The notes: generated by a model not told the origin, from the letters alone. A stretch of DNA of 64,000 bases from Hydnum rufescens UP504 (GCA_014904985.1 MU128913.1:1-64000), one strand, 5' to 3'. Positions 35,463-45,231 are shown, numbered from the stretch's first letter. Translations and numbers: made by a program.

Positions 35463-36615
35463 ACCACACCCTAGCACAGTGCTGCGGTGCGGTGTCAAAG
35501 TAAGTTACTTCCTGTGCATGAGAGGGGCGGGTTAAGCTGCCCCTCTTGGGTTCCTTCGATTTTTTTTACTAATAATGTGAGTCTCGAGATAGGGACGATC
35601 ATTACAGCATGCCCCTGCCCCTCCCAACTTGAATGCACAGGTCTCTTGATCTCGAATGGCATGCCGCGACCTCAAATGCACACCCGCCTCAAATGCACCA
35701 CCCAGTGACTTCAAATGCACAGACCCCGCACCGATGCCCGCAACCCCTCTGGCCTCTAATGACAACGACAGCAGCTATTACAGGTCTTATGACCATGTAT
35801 GAGTGAGGACGACCCGCACTGGGCACTGCACCACATCCCAGAAATGCTGGGATGTGGTGTTAAGGTGAAGTACATTGTTTGTTGCGCGAGGGCCAGCCTT
35901 AAGCTGCCCCTTCTGTATATGTTTAATTATCTAGTATAAACTTTCTTTACTACAGACATGGTTAGTATTACCCACACACCCCCTCTCCTCGAACGATGAC
36001 GACCACGATGCCACCTCATAGAATTCCTGGTTCTAGGTGAAGCACACGAAGACAATATTATAGGCTTGATTACTACCTATGCCCCCCCCCTTGCCTTTGA
36101 ACTATCCTACCCCCGTGACTCACAGATGACGACAATGATACTATCGTCGTCGTTACTAATTATTCCAGATTTTAGGGCTCAGCAGGACCAAAGACCGAGG
36201 TGTACAAACAGTATGCCACACCCCAGCAGTGCTGGGGTGTGGTCCTAAGGTAAGTATTCATTATAGAATACCGTTTTGTCGCGGGAGGGGCGGCTTTAGG
36301 CTGCTCCTTGAGTGTCTTTTGGTTTTTATTAATGATATGGATCTTCTCACTATAGACACGACCGCTGCCACCCCCCTCGCCTTGAGCAATGATGGCGACG
36401 ACGATGATCCCATCGTCATTGTCGATGATTCTGGGTCTCAGGATCCTGCGCGACCAGCGACTGAAGTGCAGAAGGCATACCCCAGCAGCACTGTGTGGGG
36501 TGATAGGTAAGTATATTTGTTCCAGCATATTTTCTTGGGGAAAGGGAGTGGCTTCAAGCTGTTCCTTTTGCGCTGTGTTAATTTTTCACTGATATTCTCG
36601 TTATAAGCTCTATAG
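35463..36615 (+). CDS. Exon-intron repeat array A (four units, plus strand)
   Basis: Four units of about 270-370 bp each combine a short exon with an intron bearing good splice signals: 35500-35607, 35865-35955, 36250-36355 and 36507-36615 (GTAAGTTA, GTGAAGTA, GTAAGTAT, GTAAGTAT at the donors; TAG or CAG at the acceptors). Each exon ends with a fold-back just before the donor, for example ACCACATCCCAG/CTGGGATGTGGT (35830-35858) and CCACACCCCAGCA/TGCTGGGGTGTGG (36216-36242). Exon 4 reads SNDGDDDDPIVIVDDSGSQD and ARPATEVQKAYPSSTVW; other exons are related but degraded. The introns carry a weaker stem such as GAGGGGC...GCCCCTC. I do not know the protein. The donor/hairpin layout is shared with arrays B and C. 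Confidence 0.5.
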
Positions 36616-36699
36616 TTATTCCCCACACCCCCCGCAATCTCGGACAATGGGGACAACAATGACGACGATGATTCGTCACGGCTTCCTCCAGCCAGCTCA

Positions 36700-37310
36700 T
36701 CATCTTCAACTCCGGATGCGTCTCTTGCGCAGGCCTACATTCGTGAATATGCAGACCGATGGCGCAGCATTCGCCACAGGTTGCGATATCGCAATTTCCA
36801 TCGGCGGATGGGAATCGTGAACTCGAGCTTAATGCAATGTCACTGATAACCACAGGAGCGGCACAAATTGAAAGTGATGCTGTGTTACCATTTGATGTTT
36901 CACCCTTAGGGTTTTGCACAGGGTCCCTGCGGGGTTGAAAACCCGCCCCCGTGACTCACTGGGATAGAAGCCGCAGGATACATGATGGGGTTGAAAAACC
37001 CAAGGGAAACCTGTGGGACCATATCCTCATACTGTATATGGCCCATACAGTATACTGAGGGCCAGAATATTTAATATTTATTTATTTATTGCAACTATAT
37101 ACAACGATACAATGAGTGACTTGCATCAGATGTGGGGGCCTTGGCTGTGATCTCATTGGGCGAGTTTTCATGCAGGGAGGGACAATGTGTGGATGCGTGG
37201 CTATCGGGCGGGGGTTCGTGCGGGTTTTGGGTGTTCATATCGGGTTACAGGTGGCTGCGTGTTTCGTCTTGTCGGTTCTTGTCGTGGGGTTTTGCGGATC
37301 GAGAGCACAC
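36700..37310. other. Spacer between arrays A and B
   Basis: After the last array A intron a possible exon continues (YIREYADRWRSIRHRLRYRN-like reading near 36740-36810). It is followed by sequence with GGGGTTGAAAACCCGCCCCC and GGGGTTGAAAAACCC motifs, echoed at 40.3 kb (GCGGGTTTTGAAACCCC). No gene could be assigned. Confidence 0.3.
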
Positions 37311-38452
37311 CTAGAATGATCAAGAATACGCATACGTTAGTTTAAAAAAAAAACAGAAGTAGAGTGCCCAAAGAGCAGCTACTGCTGCTCTTTGGGCACT
37401 GTTGTCACTGAGACACTTACAACGATTACCACACCCGCCGCAGCGGGTGTGTGGTACGAGATGAAGTCGATCGTCGTGTTCAGGGGCTGGACACTGGGGC
37501 TTGGGCGGCTGTGCATCCAAATTTGTGTTGGGGACTCATCGGTGTCCTTGTCGGGAGGGTTTTTGCTTAGGGAAGGGACCTAGAACAACGATCAATCATA
37601 GATTAGTAAAAAAAGAAAGAAAACAGAGGGGTGCCAAAAGAGCAGCTTCTGCTGCTCTTTTGGCACCGGTGGGATTAGACGTACCTGATGTCACCACACA
37701 CCCGCCGAAGCGGGTGTGTGGTACCGTATCTGATTTGTTGTCATCTTATAGCTCGCTGATACTTGGAGCTTGAGGGTTGGGGTCTGGGTGGCTGCGTGCT
37801 CCCTATTTTGCTGTAGGTCTTGTCTCTGCATTGATCGGGTGGGGGTTTTTGGGAGGGAGAAAGAACCTAGAATAGTGGATACGTCAGTAAAAAAAAAATA
37901 CAAGTAACGCCAAAAGAGCAGCTGGTGCTGCTCTTTTGGCGTCGTGGTACACCCCGTAAAGAAAATACTCACCTAATATTGCCACACACCCGCTTCGGCG
38001 GGTGTGTGGCACCGTATTTGAGGCCTTGTTGTATTGGTGGCGGATAGTCGAGCATTGGGGTCTTGCGTGGCTGCGCGTGCGCCCATATTTCGCCCCGGTA
38101 TCATCATCCTCAGTTCTGGCGGGTGCTGGTGGGGGGTTCATGTGGGACTGTTGATTGAGCGCGATGCAATGACCTAGAATAATAAATACATTAGTAAAAA
38201 ATGAAAAAAAGTCGCGCAAAAAGAGCAGCTTGGGCTGCTCTTTTTGCGCGGCGGCATACATATTGCATGAACAAAAAATAATCTTATCTTAATCACTGCC
38301 ACATGCGGGTGTGGTGCCTCCTCTTCTCCGGTATCATCATCATTGATTCTGGCAGGTGCTGGTGGGGGTTTGTGTGGGTCTGTCAATCAAGCCCGATGCA
38401 ATGATCTAGAATAATAAATACATTAGTAAAAAAAAAAAAAAAAAAAGCTTAC
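37311..38452 (-). CDS. Exon-intron repeat array B (five units, minus strand)
   Basis: On the minus strand, introns 37867-37972 (106 bp), 37580-37684 (105 bp) and 37311-37420 (110 bp) have GT donors, TTTACTAA- or TAAACTAAC-like branch sites and TTCTAG acceptors. A fourth unit (acceptor at 38174) has lost the GT at its expected donor near 38290. A fifth (38406-38452, 47 bp) is a short intron of little but a T-tract, without hairpin. Exons between them (37421-37579, 37685-37866, 37973-38173) encode related peptides, for example SKNPPDKDTDESPTQIWMHS and NPPPAPARTEDDDTGAKYGR. Each ends in YHTPAAAGV or the same DNA in another frame. Exon lengths 159 and 201 are multiples of three, 182 is not. The function is unknown. 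Confidence 0.55.
37364..37399. repeat. Intron hairpin B1
   Basis: GTGCCCAAAGAGCAGC, loop TACT, then its exact complement. Perfect 16-bp arms in the middle of intron 37311-37420. Confidence 0.95.
37630..37667. repeat. Intron hairpin B2
   Basis: GGTGCCAAAAGAGCAGC, loop TTCT, exact complement; 17-bp arms inside intron 37580-37684. Relative to B1 both arms have changed (CCCAAAG to CCAAAAG with matching CTTTTGG). Confidence 0.95.
37693..37722. repeat. Exon-end hairpin in array B
   Basis: ACCACACACCCGC, loop CGAA, GCGGGTGTGTGGT: perfect 13-bp arms close to the minus-strand donor at 37684. Sister structures are at 37430-37451 (9-bp arms), 37981-38010 (13-bp arms, loop TTCG), 38789-38818 (13-bp arms, loop CACA) and 39393-39420; a weaker one is at 39682-39711. 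Confidence 0.95.
37907..37942. repeat. Intron hairpin B3
   Basis: ACGCCAAAAGAGCAGC, loop TGGT, exact complement; 16-bp arms inside intron 37867-37972. The outer base pairs differ from B1 and B2 but still pair. Confidence 0.95.
38213..38250. repeat. Intron hairpin B4
   Basis: CGCGCAAAAAGAGCAGC, loop TTGG, exact complement; 17-bp arms. The unit around it has lost a recognisable donor GT although the hairpin is intact. Confidence 0.95.
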
Positions 38453-38786
38453 CAAGGCTCGCAGGAATTGGGGCCCCCACGGGCGAATCCATGCCAACGG
38501 CATTGGAAACCTCATCGATATTCAGGCACCTGTGGCTTCACAAATGGCTGCAAGTGCATTAATCGAGGAGATTCGCTGGGCGAGCATTGCATTGGCGGCC
38601 TTCTGAGATCGCGGTGTGCTTGATATCGGCAATTGCCGGCATTGATGTGTTCTACAACCACCGAACTGTGACCAGGTCATCACCTGAACCAGAACCGGCA
38701 AATGAATGCCCTAAACAACAATCCGTGGAACGAGAACACGCCAGATGGCGGTTCTCGAGACGATAACCCACCCACCGGCTGAACAA

Positions 38787-39822
38787 GTACCACACACCCG
38801 CCACAGCGGGTGTGTGGTAATATAGGTAGCTGTTTGTTTCATTACAATACCTATGGCAGCGCAAAAAGAGCAGCGAAAGCTGCTCTTTTTGCATCGCTTT
38901 GAATGTTTACTAATGTATCTTGTATTATTCTAGGACCTGAACCTCGACAACAGCTCAATCCTCAAACGACCCCGAAAAATGACTTTTTTTAAAGGCTCTG
39001 GTCCTCCGAATGGTGAGTCGCGCCCCAGTCCAAACGGTGAACCACTGAAATGTCAAACCGCTGCAACAGCGACTGCATGTCAACCACCCGAAACGAACTA
39101 ACTGCGACCCATCCCAACGGCAAACAGCCAAAACCACGACCCCCCTCCCTGAAATGACGAACCGCTAAACCGTGACCCAACTAGGGAATAGCGACAGGAG
39201 CCACATACCCATGCTAGGGTGTGGCAATTAAGGTGTGTTTTCTCCAGTCCGTATCGTCAGTGCAACAAGGGCAGCGCCAGCTGCTCTTTTTGTGACTTCT
39301 TTTTATTTTTTGGTGACATGTTTCTTGTATTATAGGTTGTTGAATCCCACCCAAACCCTGCATACAACAATGGCGACACTGGGAAAAGAGGCACCACACA
39401 CCCGCTGCAGCGGGTGTGGTGACCCCGGTGAGTCCTTTTGAACGTAATGTATACACCATCGTGCAAAAAGAGCACCAACAGGTGCTCTTTTTGCGCGACT
39501 GCAGCCTCGTTTTTGTTTTCGACTAACACATTGCTTATTTGTTATTCTAGGCCCCCCTTGCAGCGTAACCCGCCCGATGAGACCATGGATGAGACCCCAT
39601 GCGAACGCAGCCACCCAAGACCCCACCTGAGGGTCCGGCCCCCGAACACCGCTCACTACGCGACAACGGACAAAATTCATTACCACATACCCGCTGCGGC
39701 GGGTGTATGGTGATATCAGGTAAGTATTTAATCAAGACCTGTATAATGGCGCCAAAAGAGCAGCAGAGGCTGCTCTTTTGGCACTACCTCTGGCTCTTGA
39801 TTAACATTAATTGTTATTCTAG
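38787..39822 (+). CDS. Exon-intron repeat array C (four units, plus strand)
   Basis: Same architecture as array B but on the opposite strand. Introns are 38826-38933 (108 bp), 39233-39335 (103 bp), 39428-39550 (123 bp) and 39720-39822 (103 bp), with donors GTAGCT, GTGTGT, GTGAGT, GTAAGT and acceptors TTCTAG or TATAG. Branch-like TTACTAAT or TTAACAT lies upstream of the acceptors. Exon 39551-39719 reads RNPPDETMDETPCERSHPRP, close to the array B exon peptide KNPPDKDTDESP, showing that the units are homologous. The following exon (39823 onward) has ETVPSENTDEAPARNTDVRS. Some exons need a different frame to stay open, so whether a full protein is made is unclear. The function is unknown. Confidence 0.55.
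38861..38892. repeat. Intron hairpin C1
   Basis: GCAAAAAGAGCAGC, loop GAAA (a GNRA-type loop), exact complement; 14-bp arms inside intron 38826-38933. Confidence 0.95.
39262..39293. repeat. Intron hairpin C2 (degenerate)
   Basis: GCAACAAGGGCAGC, loop GCCA, GCTGCTCTTTTTGT. The inner six pairs are intact, but outer positions mismatch, so this copy is decaying. Confidence 0.8.
39461..39496. repeat. Intron hairpin C3 with a compensatory change
   Basis: GTGCAAAAAGAGCACC, loop AACA, GGTGCTCTTTTTGCGC. The inner pair AGCAGC/GCTGCT of all sister hairpins is here AGCACC/GGTGCT: both arms changed and pairing is kept. Confidence 0.95.
39751..39782. repeat. Intron hairpin C4
   Basis: GCCAAAAGAGCAGC, loop AGAG, GCTGCTCTTTTGGC; perfect 14-bp arms inside intron 39720-39822, with outer pairs like those of B2 and B3. 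Confidence 0.95.
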
Positions 39823-39989
39823 ATCAACCCTATCCCTGCGAAACCGTGCCCAGCGAGAACACGGACGAGGCCCCCGCCCGAAATACGGATGTGCGCAGCC
39901 ACCCAAGCGAGTGCTACAAAATCAAATCCCAGAACGCCCGCGAAATGAAGCCCCCTGGAGTGTATGCATACCAGGGTCTCATAACTTGT

Positions 39990-41230
39990 GAGAGCTTTGA
40001 GCTGGTATGTGATTCATCATTTTTTCAGAGTATTCCCTGCCTGCAGGGAGCAGATTGGGTGGATATGGTGTATATATCCATCCAATAGCCAGTATAGACA
40101 TAGTAATCATGTAATTATGGGTGCAATAAATGTAATAATATCCCATTATGGGATTTTAGGAATTATGATACATCACAGGGATTGTAACAGGGATGTAAGC
40201 TTTTTTCAGCAAGTTACAGCCAATGATATATCCTTAGTAACAGACATGGCATGCAATACCCTACCTCTAGGATATTCAAACCCGCCTGGATATTCCTGGG
40301 GATGGCGGGTTCTTGGTGGGTTTTAGGCATGGGTCCACATTGGTACTCCCTGCCCCAGCGGGTTTTGAAACCCCAGGCAATACCCTATTCACCCTTGCAG
40401 AGACCTCCAATGTAGCCCATGTTGGCCCCCGAGTACCAGTATTGCTGCCAGGAGGAAATACTGAAACCTCCATGAACTCACCATTGTCAAATGTGTGGCA
40501 AAGTACACCACTCCTTGTCTATGACCCATATGAACTGAGCATCTATTGATCTAGTGTGTGCTGATGTATGATCATCATTGTCCATGGGTGGGGCAATGCA
40601 TTGGTGTACATAATCATCAGGTGCAAGGACAACCTGTTTTCTATGATCTTTGAATATCTGGGCCATCCATCATTTCCAGACTCTCTCACCTCCCATGGCA
40701 TCCAAAGATTTGCTGAATCCTGCTGACATGTGCAAAGTGCATATTCTGGGTCTGCCTCCTACTTCCAGGCAGCCAATTTGTATCTAACAAACCTATTTTG
40801 CCCTTGTGACAGAGGCCAGATGCAGCAGTCCTCTTCTACATCCATTGAAACAATATTGCCTTCACTTAACCATCCAGCCTCTGTCTACAATCACTGGATT
40901 TCATTCCCCAAAGTTGGAGTACATCAAGGCAATACATGATGCTGTGATGTGGAAAGATCCCTTCAGGGAAGAGTTGTACATCTAGTTCACCCACACATAT
41001 GTTGTTGCCCTTATTCACATCCTCTTGGCAGCACCATGGTGACTCAAACACCTATCAATTACAGAGTGTCCATAGATTTGCTTGAGTGCCATTTTGGACA
41101 TTCAGGGGGGATCATCACCATGTGTAATTTTGATCCCTCCTCCACAACAGACCAAGGGGAATTTGCTCATGTTTATGTGAAGAGAGGGGCACACTCATCC
41201 ACAGTCTGTGTCCCACAGACCTATATCTCT
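39990..41230. other. CpG-poor spacer without recognisable gene
   Basis: At about 40.0 kb the sequence changes from CpG-rich to CpG-poor. Short frames only; GCGGGTTTTGAAACCCC near 40360 echoes the motif at 36.94 kb. Nothing could be assigned. Confidence 0.35.
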
Positions 41231-41232
41231 AT

Positions 41233-41844
41233 TTGAAAGATGGCACAAACAACAAATCCAGAGAATTAAAAATATGTATCACATCCTCTCTTGCATCCAC
41301 TTGTGAGGCTGTCCAGAAGGTGAGCCAGGCTGCTGAGTGCCTAGGTCCCACACTAGCCATTGTCAATGATGCCATTAAAGCTACCACTCCACTTGCAACA
41401 GCTGCCATGGCACAGTCCAATGCTTGGCAGCCCTTGTTGAGCTGCCTCAATGCACTTATCAAAGTTGTCAATGTGCTCACTGAGGCACATTTCATCCTGA
41501 ATCACCTGTGCCTCACAGCAACTAAGTATTTACAAACAGGCTCACCCTTGGATCAAACTTCCCTGGGACAGACTATTGTTTTCATCAATGCATTTGATGA
41601 ATCTGGAGACATTATGGCTCATGCCAATGTCCTCATGATTCTAACAAAGTGAGCCTCAGAACTCCCTCCAGGTCTTTGAGTCATAGTGACATCAAGATAT
41701 GAGCATGATATTCATGATGCATTGCAGTTTCCACTACCCCCTGGGGTTGATGTCAGGCTCACAGATGACATCCCAACTCCTCAGACATTGCATGATATTG
41801 TGAGGCATACATGCAATGAACTCTGTAATGTTGATGAATTCTGA
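41233..41844 (+). pseudogene. NACHT/NLR-type (STAND NTPase) relic lacking the P-loop region
   Basis: The plus strand reads an N-terminal helical domain (AAECLGPTLAIVNDAIK, LLSCLNALIKVVNVLTEAH) typical of fungal NLR-like proteins. It then jumps to a Walker B-like segment TIVFINAFDESGD. After TGA codons in the same frame come LPPGL, VIVTSRYEHDIHDALQF and GVDVRLTDDIPTPQTLHDI, matching the end of NACHT domains (LPPNLRILVTSRPE type). The roughly 150 residues that should contain the P-loop GxxGxGKS are missing between them. Fungal NLR-like proteins mediate non-self recognition; this remnant cannot bind nucleotide normally. It lies on the CpG-poor side of the 17-kb unit. Confidence 0.65.
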
Positions 41845-41989
41845 GAGGCAACTGAGCACACTCATTCAGAGAGCTGGAACATTCTTTCAGTGGGCTGTGA
41901 CTGCTTGACACTTCAGGAGTTTCTAAAAATAGATTTTCTTATTGATGAATCATTGGTCAAAATGGGACAGTGGTAGCTGATCAACAGAG

Positions 41990-43880
41990 ATGTGTCAGCT
42001 TCTCAGGTACTGGGTGGAAGCTGTTGGTTTCAAATCCCAGCAGCTACCTGGCCATACAGCACAGCAGCTGTTCCATGCTTACCAGGAGCTCCTTTGAGAT
42101 GTGTCAGCCACATATAGGATGAGCTATTGAATGAGTAGAGGATCTGGAGGGTTTATGGTTCCAAATCTCAACAACACATCCACATAGTGGCTCCAAAAGA
42201 GCTGCTGGCTGAAAATCCCAGGAATATTTGGTCATATAGCAGCTGCTTAATGCTTATGCTCTTTGGAGATACTTGTGGACTGGATTGAAGCTGCTAGTAT
42301 GAAGTGGGTAAAAGCAGCTGGAGATGTGTGAGCTGCTTATAGACTGAATTGAAGGTGCTATAGAATGGATAGGAGCTGCTGGCCCCAACTCTCAGTAGCT
42401 GCCAAATACCAGGTGCTCAATGTCTATCAGCTCTGTTGGAGACTGCAATAGAATGGGGAGGTGGTGGATTCAAATTTGAGTAGCTCCACAGCCATATTGC
42501 AGCTGCTCAACAGCTCCTTGGAGATGCATCAGCTACTTATAGAGTGGATGAAAGCTGCTATACAATGGGTAGGAGCTGCTGACTCTATGTCACAGCAGCT
42601 GCATGGCCATATAGCAGCTGCTCAACTGCTCATTGAAGATGCATCAGCTACTCATAGACTGGATTGGAGCTGCTATTGAATGGGTAGAAGCTACTGACTG
42701 CTGATCTCAGCAGCTGACAGCTGCTCAATGCTATGAGCAGCTCTTTTGAGATGCATGGGCTACTCATACATTGGATTAGGAGCTGGGATATGATGGGTAG
42801 GAGCTGCTGCCTCAAATATCAGTAGCCATATGGCCACATTGCAGCCACACAAGGCTTGTCAGCAGCCACACAAGGCTTATCAGCAGCTGCTAGGCTTATA
42901 TGCAGCTGCTCTGGAGCTTATACACAGCTTCTGAGCTTATCAGCAGCTGCACAAGGCTTATATGCAGCTGCTGAGAGCTGATATGCAGCTGCTGAGAGCA
43001 TATATGCAGTTGCTGAGAGCATATATGCAGCTGCTGAGAGCATATATGCAGCTGCTGAGAGCAAATATGCAGCTGCTGAGAGCTGATATGCAGCTGCTGA
43101 GAGCATATATGCTGAGCATGCAGCTGAGAGCATATATGCAGCTGCTGAGACCTGATATGCAGCTGCTGAGAGCATATATGCAGCTGCTGAGACCTGATAT
43201 ACAGCTGCTGAGAGCATATATGCAGTTGCTGAGACCTGATATGCAGCTGCTGAGAGCATATATGCAGTTGCTGAGACCTGATATGCAGCTGCTGAGAGCA
43301 TATATGCAGTTGCTGAGACCTGATATGCAGCTGCTGAGACCTGATATGCAGCTGCTGAGAGCATATATGCAGCTGCTGAGGGCTTATATGCAGCTTCTGA
43401 GAGCTTATCAGCAGCTGCTGAGACCTGATATACAGCTGCTGAAGGCTTATCAGCAGCTCCTTTGAAATATATGAGCTGCTCATAGACTGGGGTCTAACTG
43501 CTGGTTCCAAATATTAGCAGCTGCATGACCATACAGCAGCATATTAATGCTTATCAGGAGCTCCTTCAAGATGTATCAGCTCCTCTATAACAGGACTAAG
43601 AGCTGCTGACTTTCAGTATGCCAGCAGCTGCTAAGAAGTGCAGCCACAAGGCAGCTAATTGAGGCTGACTGGCCAGCTCTTCTGATGCTATAGCAGCTGC
43701 TATAGAATTGCCAGGAGCTGCTGGCCATGATGATTTCAGCAGCTGCCAGAGATGGCCCCTTATAGCAGCTGCTGGATATCAGTCTGCCAGGAGCTCCTAG
43801 AGGTGAGGTTGAACAGCAGCTGGAAATGCCTCATTTAAGCAGCTACTTCATTGTGATACAGGAGCTCCTTCAGAGGTCTC
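41990..43880. repeat. AGCTGCT-rich subterminal array, right
   Basis: Degenerate GCAGCTGCT, GGAGCTGCT and ATGGGTAGGAGCTGCTG units fill about 1.9 kb, mirroring the left array of the same unit. The centre (42950-43460) is a sharper 21-bp repeat, listed separately. Confidence 0.85.
42950..43460. repeat. 21-bp minisatellite GCAGCTGCTGAGAGCATATA
   Basis: About 24 units alternate between GCAGCTGCTGAGAGCATATA and GCAGCTGCTGAGACCTGATA forms, each followed by T. Because the unit is 21 bp and lacks stops, three frames are open: 42962-43465 plus (MQLLRAY repeats), 42896-43510 minus (QQLHIRS) and 42918-43364 minus. I treat these as repeat by-products. Confidence 0.9.
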
Positions 43881-43905
43881 TAGTTGCTGCTCCCTACATG
43901 GCTGA

Positions 43906-43955
43906 CCCTCTTAGGTCCTTTCCTGCGTAGTAGAAGCCAGCCTAAGAGGTCCAAA
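43906..43955 (-). repeat. Right terminal inverted repeat
   Basis: Inverted copy of 26746-26795 with two mismatches, again a fold-back with CCTAAGAGG/CCTCTTAGG arms. Confidence 0.9.
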
Positions 43956-44084
43956 TCTTGATGCCCGGATCTGCTACAGGTTTGTACATGACCTTGGAAA
44001 ATAATTATTGGTTTGAAGTTATTTCCCTAAGTTATTTTCTGGGGCCCCTAGTGGTGAACTTACAAATGTATGGCCTTTGAAGTT

Positions 44085-44236
44085 GGTTCCAAGGGGCCCC
44101 AGGGGCCCCTGAGCTCCCTTGTTGATACCCCAAGGGGTCCCCTGGGGCCCCAGGCCTATATATCTAATTAGATGGTTTGAATGCAACTCTCATTGTATTT
44201 AGTTAGACATAGATAATTGGCTGACCAGCCTGGCCA
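44085..44236. repeat. Palindromic repeat with GGGGCCCC tract (right copy)
   Basis: Contains several GGGGCCCC-type palindromes, then TATCTAATTAGATGG...ATTTAGTTAGACATA. In reverse complement it aligns with 1930-2100. It lies only about 130 bp outside the right 50-bp terminal repeat. Confidence 0.6.
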
Positions 44237-44239
44237 AAG

Positions 44240-45220
44240 CCACTCTTTTTGCCCCACTTTTGATTTTTCACTAACCAATACCTCCTCTTCCATACAGGTC
44301 TCCCCTCTGGTGACACCCAGGCCCAAGAACTAGCCCCCTACCTCCTCTCCCTTGTGTCCAATCCCCCCATGATATGCAAGCAGCATGAATGGTACTGGCC
44401 TAAGGGCCAGTGCTGTCTGTGGCTTGTACATTGTGCAAGGTTGGCCAGGGTTCTGGTGGTTCCCACTGGCAATAAAACTGGTGAAAAGCATAAAATGACA
44501 ACCAGCAGAGATACTGGTCCCCCCAACCACTGGATTCTGTGTCCAGTAGTAAAGAATCAAGTACTGGAATGAAACAATGAACACCACAGCAACCCTGGGG
44601 CCCCTGCACACCAAAAATTGGTGTGCATGGGCCCCTGGGTGTCCTCTATCACCCTATGGATGCCAAACCTATGACCAGTGCCTATTAGCACTGGTCTCAT
44701 TTTTTTTTTTTTAAATTGTCTATTCTCAAAATCTGAGTGTTGTAAGTAGATATTGTAGAATGAAATAGATACAAGTAAGTACAATGTTCTTGTACAGTAT
44801 CTAAGGACTAGGTGGTGTGTGGCAGGCCAGGGAGTGTGAGCAGCAGTGATTGCATGCTGGCACATGATTTCCAAATTTGGAAATCTTGCCCAGTGTTGAA
44901 TGCATAAAGTCAGAAGTAGGTATGGGTGACCCTTGGTGAGGTCTGGGTGAACCCAGGTTTGCACCTGAAGTTGGGGTTCACTGGCACCTGTCCAAAGCTA
45001 GCCCAGGGCTAGATCAGGGCTTCCCAAGGTCATTTTGGGCTTACCCAGACCTAGGGACCTCAGAGCTTCCTGGGGGCTACCACCCCCAAACCCCCAGCTT
45101 TTTTCAGGTGGACCCAGGGCTAAAAAATAAGCCCCAGTGAGCCCAATTGTTTGAGCCACAAACCAAGAGTGTCCTGGGGAAACTCATGTATATTGGACCT
45201 ATTTAGCTAAGAAGTGCCTA
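44240..45220. other. Repeat-derived sequence without clear gene
   Basis: Short frames only, a T-run at 44700-44713, and about 44.93-45.15 kb a CCCAGG/CCTGGG-rich segment with repeating GGGCTTxCCCA motifs. Nothing assignable. Confidence 0.3.
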
Positions 45221-45231
45221 TAGGGAATTAC

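Larger units (their letters stand above)
26746..43955. mobile_element. 17.2-kb unit bounded by 50-bp inverted repeats and subterminal AGCTGCT arrays
   Basis: The left end (26746-26795) and right end (43906-43955, inverted) match at 48 of 50 bases. Each end is itself a hairpin with arms ACCTCTTAGG and CCTAAGAGGT. Inward of both ends lie about 2 kb of AGCAGCTGCT-rich repeats, then CpG-poor sequence, then a CpG-rich core (about 29.9-40.0 kb). No target duplication is evident (left flank ACTAC, right flank TCTTG) and no transposase lies inside. The KDZ relic lies immediately outside the left end. This could be one large transposon with cargo, or two oppositely oriented ends of different KDZ copies. 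Confidence 0.5.

Noticed and set aside
35463..39822. CRISPR-like array (regularly spaced palindromic repeats)
   Set aside because: Spacing is about 300 bp with homologous, not unique, spacers and eukaryotic splice signals; the organism is a fungus.
26746..43955. Starship or Maverick/Polinton element
   Set aside because: No tyrosine recombinase, DNA polymerase B, adenain-like protease or integrase gene is visible inside the unit.
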